A DNA stretch of 64,000 nucleotides from positions 175,427,622-175,491,621 of the forward strand of contig NC_071388.1 of the NCBI RefSeq assembly GCF_022682495.2, read 5' to 3'. A program made the translations under genes and the position numbers. The notes under the pieces were generated by a model that ran no database searches, had not been told where the DNA came from, and saw nothing but the letters and a program-made list of their open reading frames with translations. Position 1 is the stretch's first letter, and every line of letters begins with the position of its first letter. This document shows, piece by piece, positions 1 to 12,385 of the stretch. The DNA is from Desmodus rotundus. Taxonomy: Eukaryota > Chordata > Mammalia > Chiroptera > Phyllostomidae.

Positions 1-1109
1 TGGTTTCATGTGGTCTGGCTTGGCATTGACTAATAGTGGAGACTTGAATTTTCATATAGTAACCGTCTAGGATCTTGGGAGAGAGTGAAGCACACAGTCC
101 CCTAAGGTCTAAGCTCCGAACTAGCACAGTATCACTTCTGATCCATTGTATTGGCTAAAGCAAGTAAAAAGACCAGCCCATATTAAAATCTGGGAGAATG
201 GATTCCAGATTTTGAGATAAAATTTTAAAATTACATTGTAAAGGGACATGACTGCAGGAATAGGAATAATTACAATGAAATTTAGATACAATCTACTATA
301 GTAACTTTATCTAATTGCAGTTTACTTCTCATTTACCTCATGACTAACAAGATTGATCAACCTTCCTATGCTTTTGCAGCCTTTAAATAACTTTTATGAA
401 ATACTTTTCATGGGTAGTACCAATGATGGAATCAATTTGCCTGTCTTTTTCTTAATGATGTGTAAGGATTCTTTTTTTCTGCAAATTAATCTATTATTAA
501 TTGTCTAATTTTAGCTTGTTTTTTGATTAGACCTATTATTTTATTCTTCATAGTAGTGTTCAATTTTAAAGTAAAAATCAATATATTTATTTGGGTGTGT
601 GATTTTATTTATTCATTTATTTGCTTATTTTAGCAACAAAGCACAGTTTACTGACCACAAGACCCGGGGCCACAAGATATCTCCTATAATCTTTACATTT
701 GTTTTCCCCCCAAAATTTAACAATTAAATATAAAACCTAGCTGGAAGTGATTTTATGTATAACATGAGGTAATGGAATAGCTCCTTAAATATTTTTTCAC
801 AGTGATATTTCAATTGACTTGGAATATTTTAATGAAAAACTTCTATTTTTACAGTAAATAGGATCAATTTGCCTTGACCCTATTAAGGGTCCATCTATGT
901 TAAAGTTAAATGAGATTGCAGGAGTCTCTCTTTGGGATCTATAGAGAGTTCCATTCATGTATATGTCTAGTCTTGGCCCCACTAAGCTGTCCCCACCATT
1001 GTAACATTACAATATGTCTTGTTTCTCAGTAAAGCAAGTCCTTCCTTATTTTTCCTTTTTCTCTTCCTTCTGTTTCTTCTTTAATGTTTACTTGGATATG
1101 CTTTTACAA
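1..1109. other. no assignable feature
   Basis: AT-rich sequence in which I recognise no gene or dated repeat. Short open frames here have no family resemblance. The right end grades into antisense L1 sequence. Confidence 0.4.
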
Positions 1110-1525
1110 ATAAAGTTTAGGATTGATTTGATTGCCAGAAAAATAATTTCCTGGAATTTTAATTCAGAATGTATTCCAACTGAAAAAATTGGAGAATATG
1201 GCATCATTAACTTTTCTAGAGGTTATATCCTTGAATTAGTCTGTCTATTCATTTACTTAGCTTTTTCTTTTTTTTAATTCTCTTAATAAAGTTATATAGT
1301 TCTCTATGGACAAGTCTTGGTAGATGTATTCCTTGGTATTTGGTACTTTTAGTTGCTACTTAAGTGATATAGAATTTTCAATATATATTTGTTGTAGGAA
1401 ATACAAATTCTATTTCTTTTGTATATTGAATTTTTCCCATAGGCCTGTTTATTTTTTAATTCTAATTATATATGAAGTTTTTATGTTTAGCTTTAAAATT
1501 ACCATATGTAACAGATTTTAGTTTC
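1110..1525 (-). mobile_element. L1 ORF2 fragment, antisense
   Basis: Read on the plus strand this resembles antisense L1 ORF2 downstream of the reverse transcriptase core: a run corresponding to gattgcattgaatctgtag is followed by ttccttggtatttggtac, the usual antisense L1 order. Many substitutions and indels indicate an old copy (L1M class). Boundaries are estimates. Confidence 0.55.
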
Positions 1526-1679
1526 TGGAAAATATTATCAATCATATTTTATGCTATTTTTAATATCATACAAATTCATAGCTATTTTAAAGAACAATTT
1601 GACAACCCTTTTCTTTGACTCCATTGTATTTTGGGTTCTATTAAGTTTATATTTCTGTTGTTTACTTGTTGGTTGTTTG

Positions 1680-1975
1680 CTTGTGTCCAGTTTTCCAAAA
1701 AGAATTATTGAAAAGATCATCATTTCTCCATTATATATGCCTGGCCCCTTTGTTATAAATTAATGGATTGTATATATTTTGGATTATTTCTAGGCTGTCT
1801 ATTTTATTTCATTTTAATATATGTCTATACTTATGCCAATACCATACCTTTTGATTATTATAACATCGTAATACAGTTTGAAATCAGAATTGTGATGCCT
1901 CCAGCTTTCTTATTTATTTTTCTTGTTTCCTCTGGCTATTTGATTTGGGGGACAGTTCAGAATGGATTATAGGGG
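1680..1975 (-). mobile_element. L1 ORF2 fragment, antisense
   Basis: Resembles antisense L1 ORF2 around the segments gtccagttttcc, tctccattatatatgcc, atgccaataccatacc and gatgcctccagcttt. In an intact antisense L1 this segment lies to the left of the one at 1110-1525, but here it lies to the right. The two are therefore separate insertions or rearranged parts of one copy. Confidence 0.55.
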
Positions 1976-1999
1976 TTTCCTTGTATGTAATATTTTTCT

Positions 2000-2535
2000 T
2001 GCACTGCTTTTAAGATTTCTTGTGTTTTACTTTCAACAATATAGGTATAATGTATCTTAGTGTGAATTTCTTTAGATTTATCTTTAACCTCTAGGCTTTC
2101 TGGATCTAGATGTCTGTGTTTTTCTTCAGGTTAGGGAAGTTTTCAGCTATTATTTTTTCCAAAAATATCTGTCTTTTTCTGGAATCTCTGTAATGTGAAT
2201 ATTGGTTCACTTCATGGTGTCCCATAAATCCCTAAGACTATCTTCTTTCTTATTTTTCATACTCTGATTTAATGAATTTCACTGCCCTGTCTTCAAGGTT
2301 GCTGGTACACTATTCTGTTTCATCAAGTCTGTTGTTAAATCCCTCTACTAAATTTGTTTCAGTTGTTATATTTTTAGACCTATGATTTCTGTTTGATATT
2401 CCATTTTCTCGTATTTTCTATTTTTGCTAAAATTTTTACTTTATTCATGCTTTATTTTCCTGACCTTGGTGAGTATCTTTATGGCCACCATTTTAAACTT
2501 TTTATCAGCTAAATAATTATTTCCATTTTATCAAG
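2000..2535 (-). mobile_element. L1M/HAL1 ORF1 remnant, antisense
   Basis: Antisense old L1/HAL1 ORF1: diagnostic stretches include gggaagttttcagctattat, gaatattggttcacttc, tggtgtcccataaatccc and a region matching the 'caagtctgctgttgaatccctctagt' type. It probably forms one element with the 5'UTR-like block ending near 3865. The coding frame is destroyed. Confidence 0.55.
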
Positions 2536-2577
2536 GTTCTGTTTTGGGGGAGGGGTTATTATTTTGGTGGGGGATAT

Positions 2578-2760
2578 ATTTCTTCTTCTCCTCTTCCTCT
2601 TCCCTCTCTCCCTGCTTTCCCCCCTCTCCTCCCCCTCCCACTCCTCTTCCTTCTCCTCCTCCTTTTCTTCCTTCTTCACCCCCTCCCCCTCCTGTTCCTT
2701 CTCCTCCTCCTCCTTTTCTTCCTTCTTCACCCCCTCCTCCTCCTTCTTCTTCTCCTCTTT
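2578..2760. repeat. polypyrimidine tract with 48-bp tandem unit
   Basis: About 180 bp of nearly pure C/T on the plus strand. A unit beginning ttccttctcctcctcc recurs at 2647 and 2695, a period of 48 bp. The long open frames on either strand here (Pro/Ser-rich and Glu/Lys-rich) are products of this composition, not genes. Confidence 0.85.
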
Positions 2761-2879
2761 GAATCCTTGTGTTGGCTTATATGCATTTGATAAAATAGCC
2801 ATTGCTACCAAGATAAAAGAAGCTACCAAGAATAAAAGAAGTATTGTTTAAAAGGGATGGAGTAGTATTGTGTAAGAGA

Positions 2880-3865
2880 TGAATCTTATCATTCAGCAGG
2901 CCTGAGACCTTGTTTTGTCTGTCAAACCTTTGTGATAGTCCAAGTGCCCTTCTTTGTTCTTAGTGATTTCCTGTAGTTGCAGGCATGCCAAAACCTATTT
3001 GTCCCAAAGGGGAGAGTCTCAGTCACCAACTATATGCAAGCTGCCTGGAAGCTGGTCTCTCAGACAGAAACATTTAAAGTACGCATAAAACCTGTTTCAG
3101 GAGAAGAATGGGAACTAGTCTTTTCTATCAGCTCTTTCTGCTCTGAGACATGGGAGGATGTTATTTACAGTTCCACTGAATTAGTGAACACAGCCCTGCT
3201 GGCCATTAACCACAGGCAGTCAAAGGATGTATCTTCTGGGTGGCAGACAAAAAGCTGAGGTGCCAGAAGTATGCACAAGCTCCTCACATGGAGACACTGG
3301 AGACTTGAGGCTGGGCAGAAGGAGAATCTGAAGATGGTGCCTGCTGCCCTTCCTGGTAGGGAAAGACTAGATATTTCTGCCTGTTGCCTCTGCTTCCAGT
3401 GGGCGATGGGAGTCATGGAGAGGGTATCCATTTTTATTTTTCAGGAATCCATTAAAGAACTCTTTGTTTACTAGAGTCTTGGGATTTAAACCCCATTGCT
3501 TTCAAAGTTAGGTGTTTTGGGGTGCTATCTCTCAGGTGGAAATCTTATTAAAAGTAGGGTAACCAAGTGTAGATAGAGGTCCTCCACTCCCCAGGGAGAA
3601 GTTGGGAGTTGTGATTTCCCTCCTGATTGTATGTGGCTGGGCTAAGTGTAGGGTTTATGGGAAGACTGTGTCTAGCCTCCTACCTATTTTAATGTGAGTT
3701 TTGCTCACTTGCCCAATGTGTAGGAGTCACTCTGCTAGATTCGTGGTTTCTTTCAGTGGGAATTGTTTTGTAAGTAGCTGGAGTTGCAGTGTGTCCACGT
3801 GAGGAGATGAGTACAGGGGCCTCTTGCATGGGCAGCTTGATCCTGGCTGATATTTCTTGATGAGA
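2880..3865 (-). mobile_element. L1M/HAL1 5'UTR-like, antisense
   Basis: Matches the antisense layout of an old L1/HAL1 5'UTR: the part around 3225-3345 (ggtggcagacaaaaagctga, cacaagctcctcacatggag, gatggtgcctgctgccc) and the part around 3710-3840 (tgcccaatgtgtaggagtc, ctctgctagattc). The likely 5' end is near 3865. With the ORF1 remnant at 2000-2535 this would be one minus-strand element interrupted by the polypyrimidine tract. Confidence 0.5.
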
Positions 3866-5400
3866 AAAAGTTATTTTAACTCCTGGAAGGTGGTCAGGCT
3901 AGGACCATCAGCAATCCAAAATCACCTAATTCAAACAGATTGAGATGATTTTAAATTCGGCTTTACCTCTTTATGGGCTGATATTATTTCCAATTTATTT
4001 TTACTATAACAACGTAAACTCTATGGGCCCTAATTCAATTCCTGGTAGACTATTAAGGTCCTAAATCATTTCTCAGCCCTGAGGTTCAACATCTATTCCT
4101 CCAATCCTGTGAATTTATCAAAGACTCTACTTGGTTTCTTAGACTCTCATTTATGATTTTGGAAGAAACAAGTCTCTCTACGTAATTGCAGCCCCTAACA
4201 TCCTATTCATTGCTTTGGAATTCTTTCTTCTTGTAGATCTTGGCTTCATAATTCTTCACTACCTAATATCTCTCTAATAATACCTGGAAGATATTTAAGT
4301 GTATGCGTTTGTAAATATTTGAACATATCTAGTTGTCCTCTGTGACATGGTTGTTTGAACACCACTCAATCTGCCACTTATTTGTCAAAACTATATGTGT
4401 GTATGTATCATTCTTTATTCCAGATGATGAAGTATATCCCAAAGGTTTTGTAGCCTGTATAAAGTTATATGATAAGAAATGGGGTGGAGACTCAACCCCA
4501 AGTTTGCTCTTCTATAAATCTTATATACTAAACCTTCCATACAGTGCCTGGCTTATATAACACCACTTCCGGGTGGATTATAAACACTTTCATTTAAGGA
4601 TTCTCATTTACTACATTTGTCTTACAAACATTGAAATGAACTCAGCCAAAATTTCATGCAAATGTACAAATGTTTTCTCTCTAGATTAGATGTAACTCAG
4701 CTGCTGCAAAAGAAATATTTATATAATCAATATTCTTGTGAATTTGACTTCTGTTAAAAGTAATATTACACACATTTGGGGGGTTATGCTATTCTTTCTA
4801 ATAAGCACATGCACAGATCTCATGTATGTTGACAAGGCAGTCCCACATAAGTCTGTATTAATAGTATTAAGGCTTCTTACTTTACTAAAAAAGTTTATGT
4901 TGTTTATTTGTGTGACAATGTGATACACGCACATATTTACCTTATATCATTATGAAAAAAATATATCTAATGTCAAAATTTTATAGAGGTCCTTATAGAG
5001 GTAACTTGCAGTAAATTTTATACTCTGACCTAGTATACTTACGGTATTAAGGTCATGGCACATTTAATGTCAATTTGATCTTTAGTTCATTTGACTATGT
5101 ATATTTGTTTAATACAGTGGATAGCACTACAGATATTTTCCTATTGTAAAAAGAGTTTACATAGAATTTAGAGTGATTCCAAGTTTATTCAGTTAGAAAC
5201 AAAATAAACTTGTCTAGTTATATAATCAATCTATATTTATAAAAATATATATAGAATTGCATTTTCATATTCAGAAGAATTTTGGGGTCTGGAAAATAAC
5301 AGAGACAAAATTTAGTAACAATATAGATTTTAGGCAACAAATCTATAAACATATCATTTGGGGGTTATTATGAGAACATTCCAATTAAAATATAACATAC
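3866..5400. other. no assignable feature
   Basis: AT-rich, no recognised gene. Some of it could be very old DNA-transposon or L2 sequence, but I could not identify a family. Confidence 0.35.
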
Positions 5401-5411
5401 ATAGTTTATTT

Positions 5412-5625
5412 ATGTATTTTTAAAATATTTTATTGATTTACTTTAGAGAAGAGAAGGGAGGGAGAAAGAGAGGGAGAGAAATATCAATATGTGGATGCCT
5501 CTCATGTGCCCCCTACAGGGGACCTGACCTGCAACCCAGGCATGTGCCCTGACTGGGAATCAAACTGGCGACCTTTTGGTTTGCAGGCTGGTGCTCAATC
5601 CACTGAGCCACACCAGCCAGGGCAT
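5412..5625 (-). mobile_element. Ves SINE (tRNA-derived), antisense
   Basis: Complete antisense Ves: T-rich tail, then gaagggagggagaaagagag, the Ves body, and the 5' end as ccacaccagccagggc. Perfect 11-bp TSD atagtttattt at 5401-5411 and 5626-5636. The head descends from a tRNA gene with a type 2 Pol III promoter; mobilisation depends on L1 enzymes. Confidence 0.95.
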
Positions 5626-5839
5626 ATAGTTTATTTTTAGTAAAATGTAGTACCTAGTTTGGTGACAACTGTTGTTTAAAGTAAAGAGATTACACTTCAA
5701 AAATATATTAAAACATGTGGGTTATTTCTGTTAGGTTCACAACTTCTAGACAAAATGAATGATGTAGCTCTACGTCATTTTATACAAAAAATAAATAAAA
5801 TAATAAATATTGCATTAAACATAGTTGTCTTTGCAAACA

Positions 5840-5960
5840 AATATAAGTTTATAAGCTCATTGAAGTCAGGGATCATTATTTAATTTTTGATCAACATTGC
5901 CTAGAAAATGATAGTTCAGTAATATTTCATGTTTATAAATATGAATTATTAAACCTTTTA
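5840..5960 (+). mobile_element. L2 3' end relic
   Basis: ataagctcattgaagtcagg followed by gatcattatttaa matches the L2 3' end ('aagctccttgagggcaggg'). Heavily diverged. Confidence 0.45.
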
Positions 5961-5964
5961 TTAG

Positions 5965-6175
5965 ATTTCTTCTGCATGCCAGATTCTATGCTAACTATTT
6001 TAAAGAGCGTGTTCACATTGAAATTTACTCACAAAATAACCAATTGAAGTACATTTTACTTTCTACATTCTACAGCCTAGAAAGAAAAAGTCACATACAA
6101 TCATTACTGGAAGAATCAAGATTTGGGTCTAAGCTTCAAATACAAAATCTGCTTCTTTTCTACTACTTATGACCT
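5965..6175 (-). mobile_element. MIR relic, antisense
   Basis: The order of segments agrees with antisense MIR: a 'gcgctttacat'-like part, a 'cattttacagatgagg'-like part, a 'gtcacac'-like part and a 'ggattcgaaccc'-like part. Very diverged. Confidence 0.45.
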
Positions 6176-7559
6176 CTTCAAAATTAAATTTGTTTTGGAT
6201 TACCATGATAGATTATGGTGAATCTTCTTACTAAGTACATCTTGTTTTCAAAAATATTGATAACATTATCACATAGATATTGACATTAGAACACAGGTTA
6301 TCCCAGAAATATAAGAATCAGATATTTATTTACTCTCAAGACAAATCATGCATTGGTTACATTCTTATTTAGAGAGTGATAGATACATGTATTTTTGAAG
6401 CATATCATTTTCTAGTTTCTCAAAATCTTCATCTTTCTTCATTTGTTTCTGCCAGAGTTGGATAAAATATGTAGACTTCCCAGTTCTATGTGTTTAATGC
6501 TAATGTGGCAATGATTAGCACTTTGTTCTTAAGGCTGTTAGTTTAATTCCTTAGTATTTTTAAAAAGAAGTTAATTATTTTATTTTTGTGAGATAAATCT
6601 AGACTGAAATTAATACATCAATAATATTGTTGCTTGTAATATAAAGCAACTTATACATTTTCCCAAGTCCAAATCTATAAAACATGATATAAGGTCAACA
6701 TCAAAAGACTGTTAAGGCAAAACTCTCTTGTAGCTAATTTGCTATTCCCATCGGGGTATTCTTTCCTGACCTCTCTCTCAACATTCTTCAAACACTTAAA
6801 TCTGAGAACTGTAAAGTATGTCTATATCATGTGTCAGTTCTGATCAAAGGACTGTAGAATCAGACATAATAATAATGTGCCTAAAAGTGGAACAATTAAA
6901 TATTGGGAAGCTTTAGTGAATGTACCAAGCATTTAAAATCAGGTTATAATCAGATTCTACAGACTTTTCGTCAACACATGCAAAACACACCTGTGGTTTA
7001 CTAGTATTTCTTAGCCATTAAAATTGAACACAAAACAATATTTCCTCCTCCCCAATGTATAACCTGCGTATCTTCTTGTCCTTATTATTCAATGTAGAAT
7101 ATTTTTAGAAGACCGGAATCGATTTAAAATAAACATTTTTTGTTTTAAATACATCTACTTTTAATAAAATAAATAATAATTCCCTAAAATACTTCAGCTT
7201 TTTTTGCAATTTTTAATTTTTCAATAAAGCTCAGAAAGATTGATGAAAATTACCTTATCTAAATGGCTATGGTCAATTGAGAGCCATCTGAGAGAAGATT
7301 CATAGATGTTAATATCTAGACCCTTTAAAAAGTATAATGGGAATAAATGTTGTTGATACTTTAATATATAAAATTACTGTGGAAAATTAGTTTGTCAATA
7401 TTTAAGATTATTAAAATATTTTTCACATACCAATACACTAGTCAAATTAAAGTTATATCTTTTTAAAGCAGGGTTGTAATTACCACAAACAGGTTAAACC
7501 CAACAAAATCCATGCTAAACACATCATAATTAAATTTCTGAAAACTAAAGACATACATC
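6176..7559. other. no assignable feature
   Basis: AT-rich, no gene or clearly recognised repeat. It could include unrecognisable old LINE sequence. Confidence 0.3.
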
Positions 7560-7960
7560 CAGAGAGAAACAATACATTTCCCATAAGGGAATGCCAGTTT
7601 GAATCACCTATTTTCATTGGAAATGGAGACTGAAAGAAAGTGGCATGATCATTTTTAAGTGATGAAATAATGGAACTGTTACACATAAAATTTATATTCC
7701 ACCAAACCATACCTCAGTAATGAAGGAGAAATAAATGTATTCTTAGATGAAGAAAGACTAAAAAAAAAATGTGTTGCTCTAAGAACTAAGCTGAAAAACT
7801 AGCTAAAAGAAGTAATTCAAAAAGAAATAGAATGAAAAAGGAATCTTGGAACAGTGATTGGGAAGAAAGAATAAGTCTAGAATTTATATACAATAAACTA
7901 TCCTCCATATGAGTTTTAGAAATCATTTTGGTGATTGAACTAAAAATTATAAATCATTTG
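7560..7960 (+). mobile_element. L1M/HAL1 ORF1 3' part, copy 1
   Basis: Follows the layout of the ORF1p C-terminal domain coding region and stop: gactgaaagaaagtggca (~7630), a 'gaattctatacccagc'-like part (~7690), gaaggagaaataaatgtatt (~7722) and a 'gaactgaga'-like part. No open frame remains. Confidence 0.45.
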
Positions 7961-7999
7961 ATATTCACAACAATTATATTTAAAAGTAGAGCAAGGAAA

Positions 8000-8619
8000 G
8001 GGATGTAATGGTAATAAGATTTCTCTACTCACTCGTAAAAATGTGACTCATTCACAGAAATGACCAGCACAAATCAGTAGAGATGTAGGGTTCCTTCTAC
8101 TGTATGACACTAATTAAGAGATATTGTAATAAAATGAAATGCAATTTAACATAATTAAAAATCAAAAAATTATGGATTATATAAATATAGTATAAGGGAA
8201 TAAAAATACTATCTCTAAAATGTATTGAAATGTATATCTTAATACACTTATTTAAAAATCAAGGGAAACCAAAAATGAACATACATTAGATGTGTAGTTT
8301 CCAAATCTGTCAAAAAATTTAAAAGGGTAGAATTAAAATTTATTCAGGTTAGTGGAGGTAGAAGAGGGGTGTGAGAGAATTAATTGTGATGGGAAAAATA
8401 AAATAAAATAAATTTCAAAAACATTCATTCTAATCAAGCTTTTGGGAGGAAAAGAAATACACAACTGAGAGAGTCAGTAGAAAATTTTGAGATTCAGCGT
8501 ATATCTTAGGATAGTTACAGAATGAAAAAAGTAAATATGAGAGAAGCAATATTCAAACAAATAATGACAAATGAGAACACAGAATGAAAAGAAAAAATAT
8601 TCATGTTAATTCACACATA
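8000..8619. other. AT-rich spacer between two LINE ORF1 relics
   Basis: No gene. Possibly further LINE sequence, too decayed to assign. Confidence 0.3.
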
Positions 8620-9080
8620 TATACATGATAGTGAACATGCAAAACGCTAGAGGAAAACAGTTCTTGAAAGCAATCAAAGTAGAATGATGAAATTAAATTA
8701 AATGTGGATTTCTCTGGAGCAAGAATAGAGCAGTAATTTAACACACTTCATAATTAGAATGCTGAGAGAAAGCACTATTACTGGAATTCTATGCACTGTT
8801 AAACTCAGTCAAAAAAGGATAAATTAAGATGAGTTTGAGACAACAACTGAGGGACTTTACCACCAATAATCTTTTATCAAAATAACCAGAAAAAGGAGTA
8901 CAGTACAATAGCTAAATAATAATAACATTGGTAAAAATAAAGGTAAATCTAAACTAGCATTGGTTATACTAAAAATACAATGATGGGGTCAATAATGATG
9001 AATTTTGGAGTTAAACTAAAAGAATGAGCAGAGATAGCATGGAAGACAAAAGAAACTGATCAGACTAAAGGTATTTTTTA
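8620..9080 (+). mobile_element. L1M/HAL1 ORF1 3' part, copy 2
   Basis: A second passage through the same ORF1 region: gaaagcaatcaaag, a 'gctgagagaaagcactatta' part, attctatgcactgttaaact, then a 'gaattcattgccagcagacc'-like part. It repeats the order seen about 1 kb upstream, so two copies or a duplication are present. Confidence 0.4.
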
Positions 9081-9174
9081 ATTCTTTAAGTAGGATTTTC
9101 AATTTAAATTAAGTGTCAAAAATTTTGTCATCACCAATAGAACAGAAAAAAAATACATAGTTAAATATCAGTAG

Positions 9175-9520
9175 GAGGAAAATGTGTCTATATTCATACA
9201 ATAAAATACCTTGCATCTGAAAAAATAATTATATATTTATATGTTTTAAAAATAAAGTAATCCAAGTTATGTTTCTAAATGAATAGAACAAAACATAGAA
9301 TAAAAACCATTGTGTAATTACATTTGTGGAAAAGATGACCAAACTATATTTGTGTATGTAACTATTAAGTATAAATATGAGTACATATTTAGATTTAAAA
9401 TATGGACAAATGATTAAGACAGGGTTGGGGTTTTAATTTTTACTTTAATTGTTGAATGTCTATTTTATAGCTATTTTCTATACATACAGAATTTATGTAT
9501 GTAATACTTAAAAGGAACAC
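9175..9520 (+). mobile_element. L1M 3' end relic
   Basis: Resembles the 3' terminal region of older L1s: a part like 'gtgtaattacatttgtgg', then AT-rich 3'UTR around 9300-9480. The assignment rests on order and composition. Confidence 0.35.
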
Positions 9521-9594
9521 TAACAGCATAAGTAAAAGTGATTAACTGTAAGATATAAAATAGAATTATAGCTCATATGGTTTAGTCTTTTTAT

Positions 9595-9715
9595 TGTGCA
9601 GATATAGAATCCCAACCTTGAGTAGAATTAATAAATTTTCTACAGTTGCATAATCAGTAGCAGAATAAACAAGAACTGGATGTAGGATTCCTTACATCCA
9701 AGTTAGTAATATTTT
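9595..9715 (-). mobile_element. MIR relic, antisense
   Basis: acagttgcataatcagtagc and agaactggatgtaggattcc fit antisense MIR ('ggtcacacagctagtaagtgg', 'ggattcgaaccc'). Diverged. Confidence 0.4.
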
Positions 9716-9790
9716 TCCTTGACAAAACACATGTCTCTACAGACTCATCCACATATACACACATGCTCTCCCCCTTCTCTGTCTCTCCCT

Positions 9791-9810
9791 CACACACACA
9801 CACACACACA
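9791..9810. repeat. (CA)10 microsatellite
   Basis: Ten perfect CA units followed by pyrimidine-rich cctcccctcctc. Confidence 0.95.
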
Positions 9811-10554
9811 CCTCCCCTCCTCCACAACAAAATGGAAATCTACATAGTAGATATGTGGATTTAGGTTACTGTGTGTTGGTAAAATTAGAAGTATATATTA
9901 CAAACATACATGTATAGCTGTATAGATAATGAATATAGAATATACAAAGAACATACAGAATGTATGTATTCTGTATGTATCAAGGTAGAGTAGTTACAAA
10001 GAATGTGTATGTTTAATGGGTAGTTCCTAATTAACTAGGCTTCTACAGTTAATGTAATGTAATATGTGCACTATTACTGACTTTTTCAGTAGAAGAGCCA
10101 TTTCATTAAAATTTAGCCTCTAAGCACACTTAGGTATATCATGATGTTAGTATTGAGAGACCAAGTTTTTAGTGTTTAAAGTTTTTACCTGCATTTTAAT
10201 TCATCCAATATTGGTTATTGCCTCAGTTTTATAGAAAAATTAACGAGAAAAACACACTGTAGATATGATTGTAATAATATTATGCAATTGCATGATTATA
10301 TTTCTAATAATACAACCTTTTGAAAGTGTATTTTAAATTCAAATATGGTATAAGAATGTGATAAATAGAAATATCAGTGCTGTGGCTTTCTCTCTAGGTA
10401 TTAAAACATGCAGATGAATCAGAAAAAACATTTCATAGACAAAGCGGACAATGGCAGGTGTTCATTTTGTCCATGAAGAATCACTCTGCATATATTTCAA
10501 CTGTTCGATGACTAGGAGAGTTTGTGATGGTATAGTATTTTATGATTATGAAAC
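9811..10554. other. no assignable feature
   Basis: AT-rich. It contains a perfect 11-bp inverted repeat (acatacagaat, 9951-9961, with attctgtatgt, 9968-9978). No gene seen. Confidence 0.4.
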
Positions 10555-10715
10555 AGTGGTCTTAATGAAAATGCATGAGAACTAAGTTTTAATCCAAGCT
10601 CTGTCATTTATTAATTGTATAATTTTGGGGAAGATACATTCTCCTGTCTCTCAACTTTAACTCCAAAGAAAGGATATTAATACCCACCTGCAGGAATTGC
10701 TGAGTGAATACTGTA
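10555..10715 (+). mobile_element. MIR relic
   Basis: Sense MIR order: aatccaagctctgtcattta (cf. 'cggctctgccacttac'), a 'ttgggcaag'-like part, then tattaatacccacctgcagg. Confidence 0.5.
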
Positions 10716-10850
10716 AGGGCAGAGTCTCATTTGTTTAACCTTGGGAAAATAACTTTACCTGCAGAAATGCACAGGTATTCTTTTGCTAATACTTTATGTT
10801 GTATAAATTGAAAATTAATATCCTGCTCCAGTAGAAAAAGTTTCTAACTT

Positions 10851-11056
10851 ATTTTAAAGATTTCATTTATTTACTTTAGAAAGGGGAAGGGAGGGAGAAG
10901 GAGAGGGAGAGAAACATCAATGTGTGGTTTCCTCTCATGTGGCCCCTAATAGGAACCTGGCTTACAACCCAGACATGTGTCCTGACTGAGGATTGAACTG
11001 GTGACCCTTTGGTTCACAGGCTGGTGTTCAATCCACTGAGCCACAACTGCTAGGGC
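10851..11056 (-). mobile_element. Ves SINE, antisense
   Basis: Antisense Ves: attttaaagatttcatttat, ggggaagggagggagaagga, then the tRNA-like head ending ccacaactgctagggc. It is more mutated than the copy at 5412, and I found no clean TSD. Confidence 0.9.
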
Positions 11057-11899
11057 AAATTTTATAAAATGTTTGGAGATTTAGGTTGAGCAAGCATTTA
11101 AATGTGATTTAATGCCATAATTATTATCACTATTATATTATTTGTCTGCTAACATTTCTGAAAACAAATGTCAAATGCATGAGTTATCTTGATGAAGATT
11201 TAACTTCCAGTAAGTGAAGTTGTAAAGGGTAGCTCTCAATCTTAATGGGAGAGCTGAGGCATTAATATTTAGCAATTTTTAAATTCACTAAAATAGCTTT
11301 ATTATGTATAACTACTGGAATAGTTAGGGAAAAAATCTTTAATAGACTAAAAAAAGTGAAAAACCAATTGAATTAATTTAAAACAACAAACGTTTTTGTT
11401 CATTTTGTTTGACTCCCTTTCAACACCATTTTATGACATTTTGAGTAATGTTTTTCTATTCCCTAATGTTAAATTGCATTTCTATGTGTCTAACCACTAA
11501 AGATCTAGATCTATTTACCTCACCCCCCAGGTTAGATTTCCGCTCTTAGAATATAGGAAGATTTCTATTAAGTGAATATTGTACCAAGTAGCAAAACTTT
11601 GTGTTAGGATACACGCCTCCAGTTCAACATAAGTTCCAGGAGTGCTGGTATTTTCTAAAACAATGTCTATTTTATAACAGATGATCAAATATATTGAAGA
11701 AATAGGTAAACTAATATTTATTTTATAAACAAATATTTGGCTAAATATCAAAATGTCAGCATGCTGAAGCTATGGAACTAATTTAATTATGGGATTGTCA
11801 CAAAGTCTATAATAACATAAAGTTGTTCTTCTGACCCAGTGAACTTCCATTTGAGAGGTCCAGAGAGATGATTGCGCAAAACATACGTAGGAGCCAGTG
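11057..11899. other. no assignable feature
   Basis: AT-rich, no gene. The open frames of 60-78 codons on the minus strand have no family resemblance. Confidence 0.35.
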
Positions 11900-11995
11900 G
11901 ACACCATAAACAGTATCATATAATTGTACACCTGAAATCTATATAATTTCACTAACCAATGTTACTCCAATAAATTCAATAAAAACAAAAAAGTT
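11900..11995 (+). mobile_element. L1 3' terminus fragment
   Basis: The L1 3'UTR end: taattgtacacctgaaatct, ttcactaaccaatgttactc, caataaattcaataaaaac and an A-rich tail. Confidence 0.65.
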
Positions 11996-12385
11996 AAAAA
12001 GGAGGACTTTAGAAACATGAGTAAAAGCCATTCTATTTTAAAAAGCATCTGAAATCCAGCACCCTTATGAATGCTTGGAAAGAAATGGAATCTGTTAAAT
12101 GTTTCAGCTCTGTGTAACCACATACAAATCAGTGGAATTACTTTTATATTATGTTAAATAGAGTGTAGATTCTCCACTGTAGCAATGCTTGGGACAATAA
12201 AGTAGTACACTGGAGAAAGAAAAGGTCAGAAATATGGCAACAAACTAGGAAATATTTTAACAATTCCGGGAAAAGATAAAAATTAAAATTTAATGTTTAT
12301 GTGATTCAATCTAGCAATAAATTTTACCTTTGAATTGTACATACCAGTTTATTTTGAAAATCTTTGATCTAAAATTATATGTGTA
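11996..12385. other. no assignable feature
   Basis: AT-rich spacer between an L1 tail and a Ves SINE. Confidence 0.4.

Noticed and set aside
2509..2851. Pro/Ser-rich and Glu/Lys-rich open frames
   Set aside because: Produced by the polypyrimidine/polypurine tract.
9791..9810. CRISPR-like or satellite array
   Set aside because: Simple dinucleotide microsatellite; no spaced repeats anywhere in the window.
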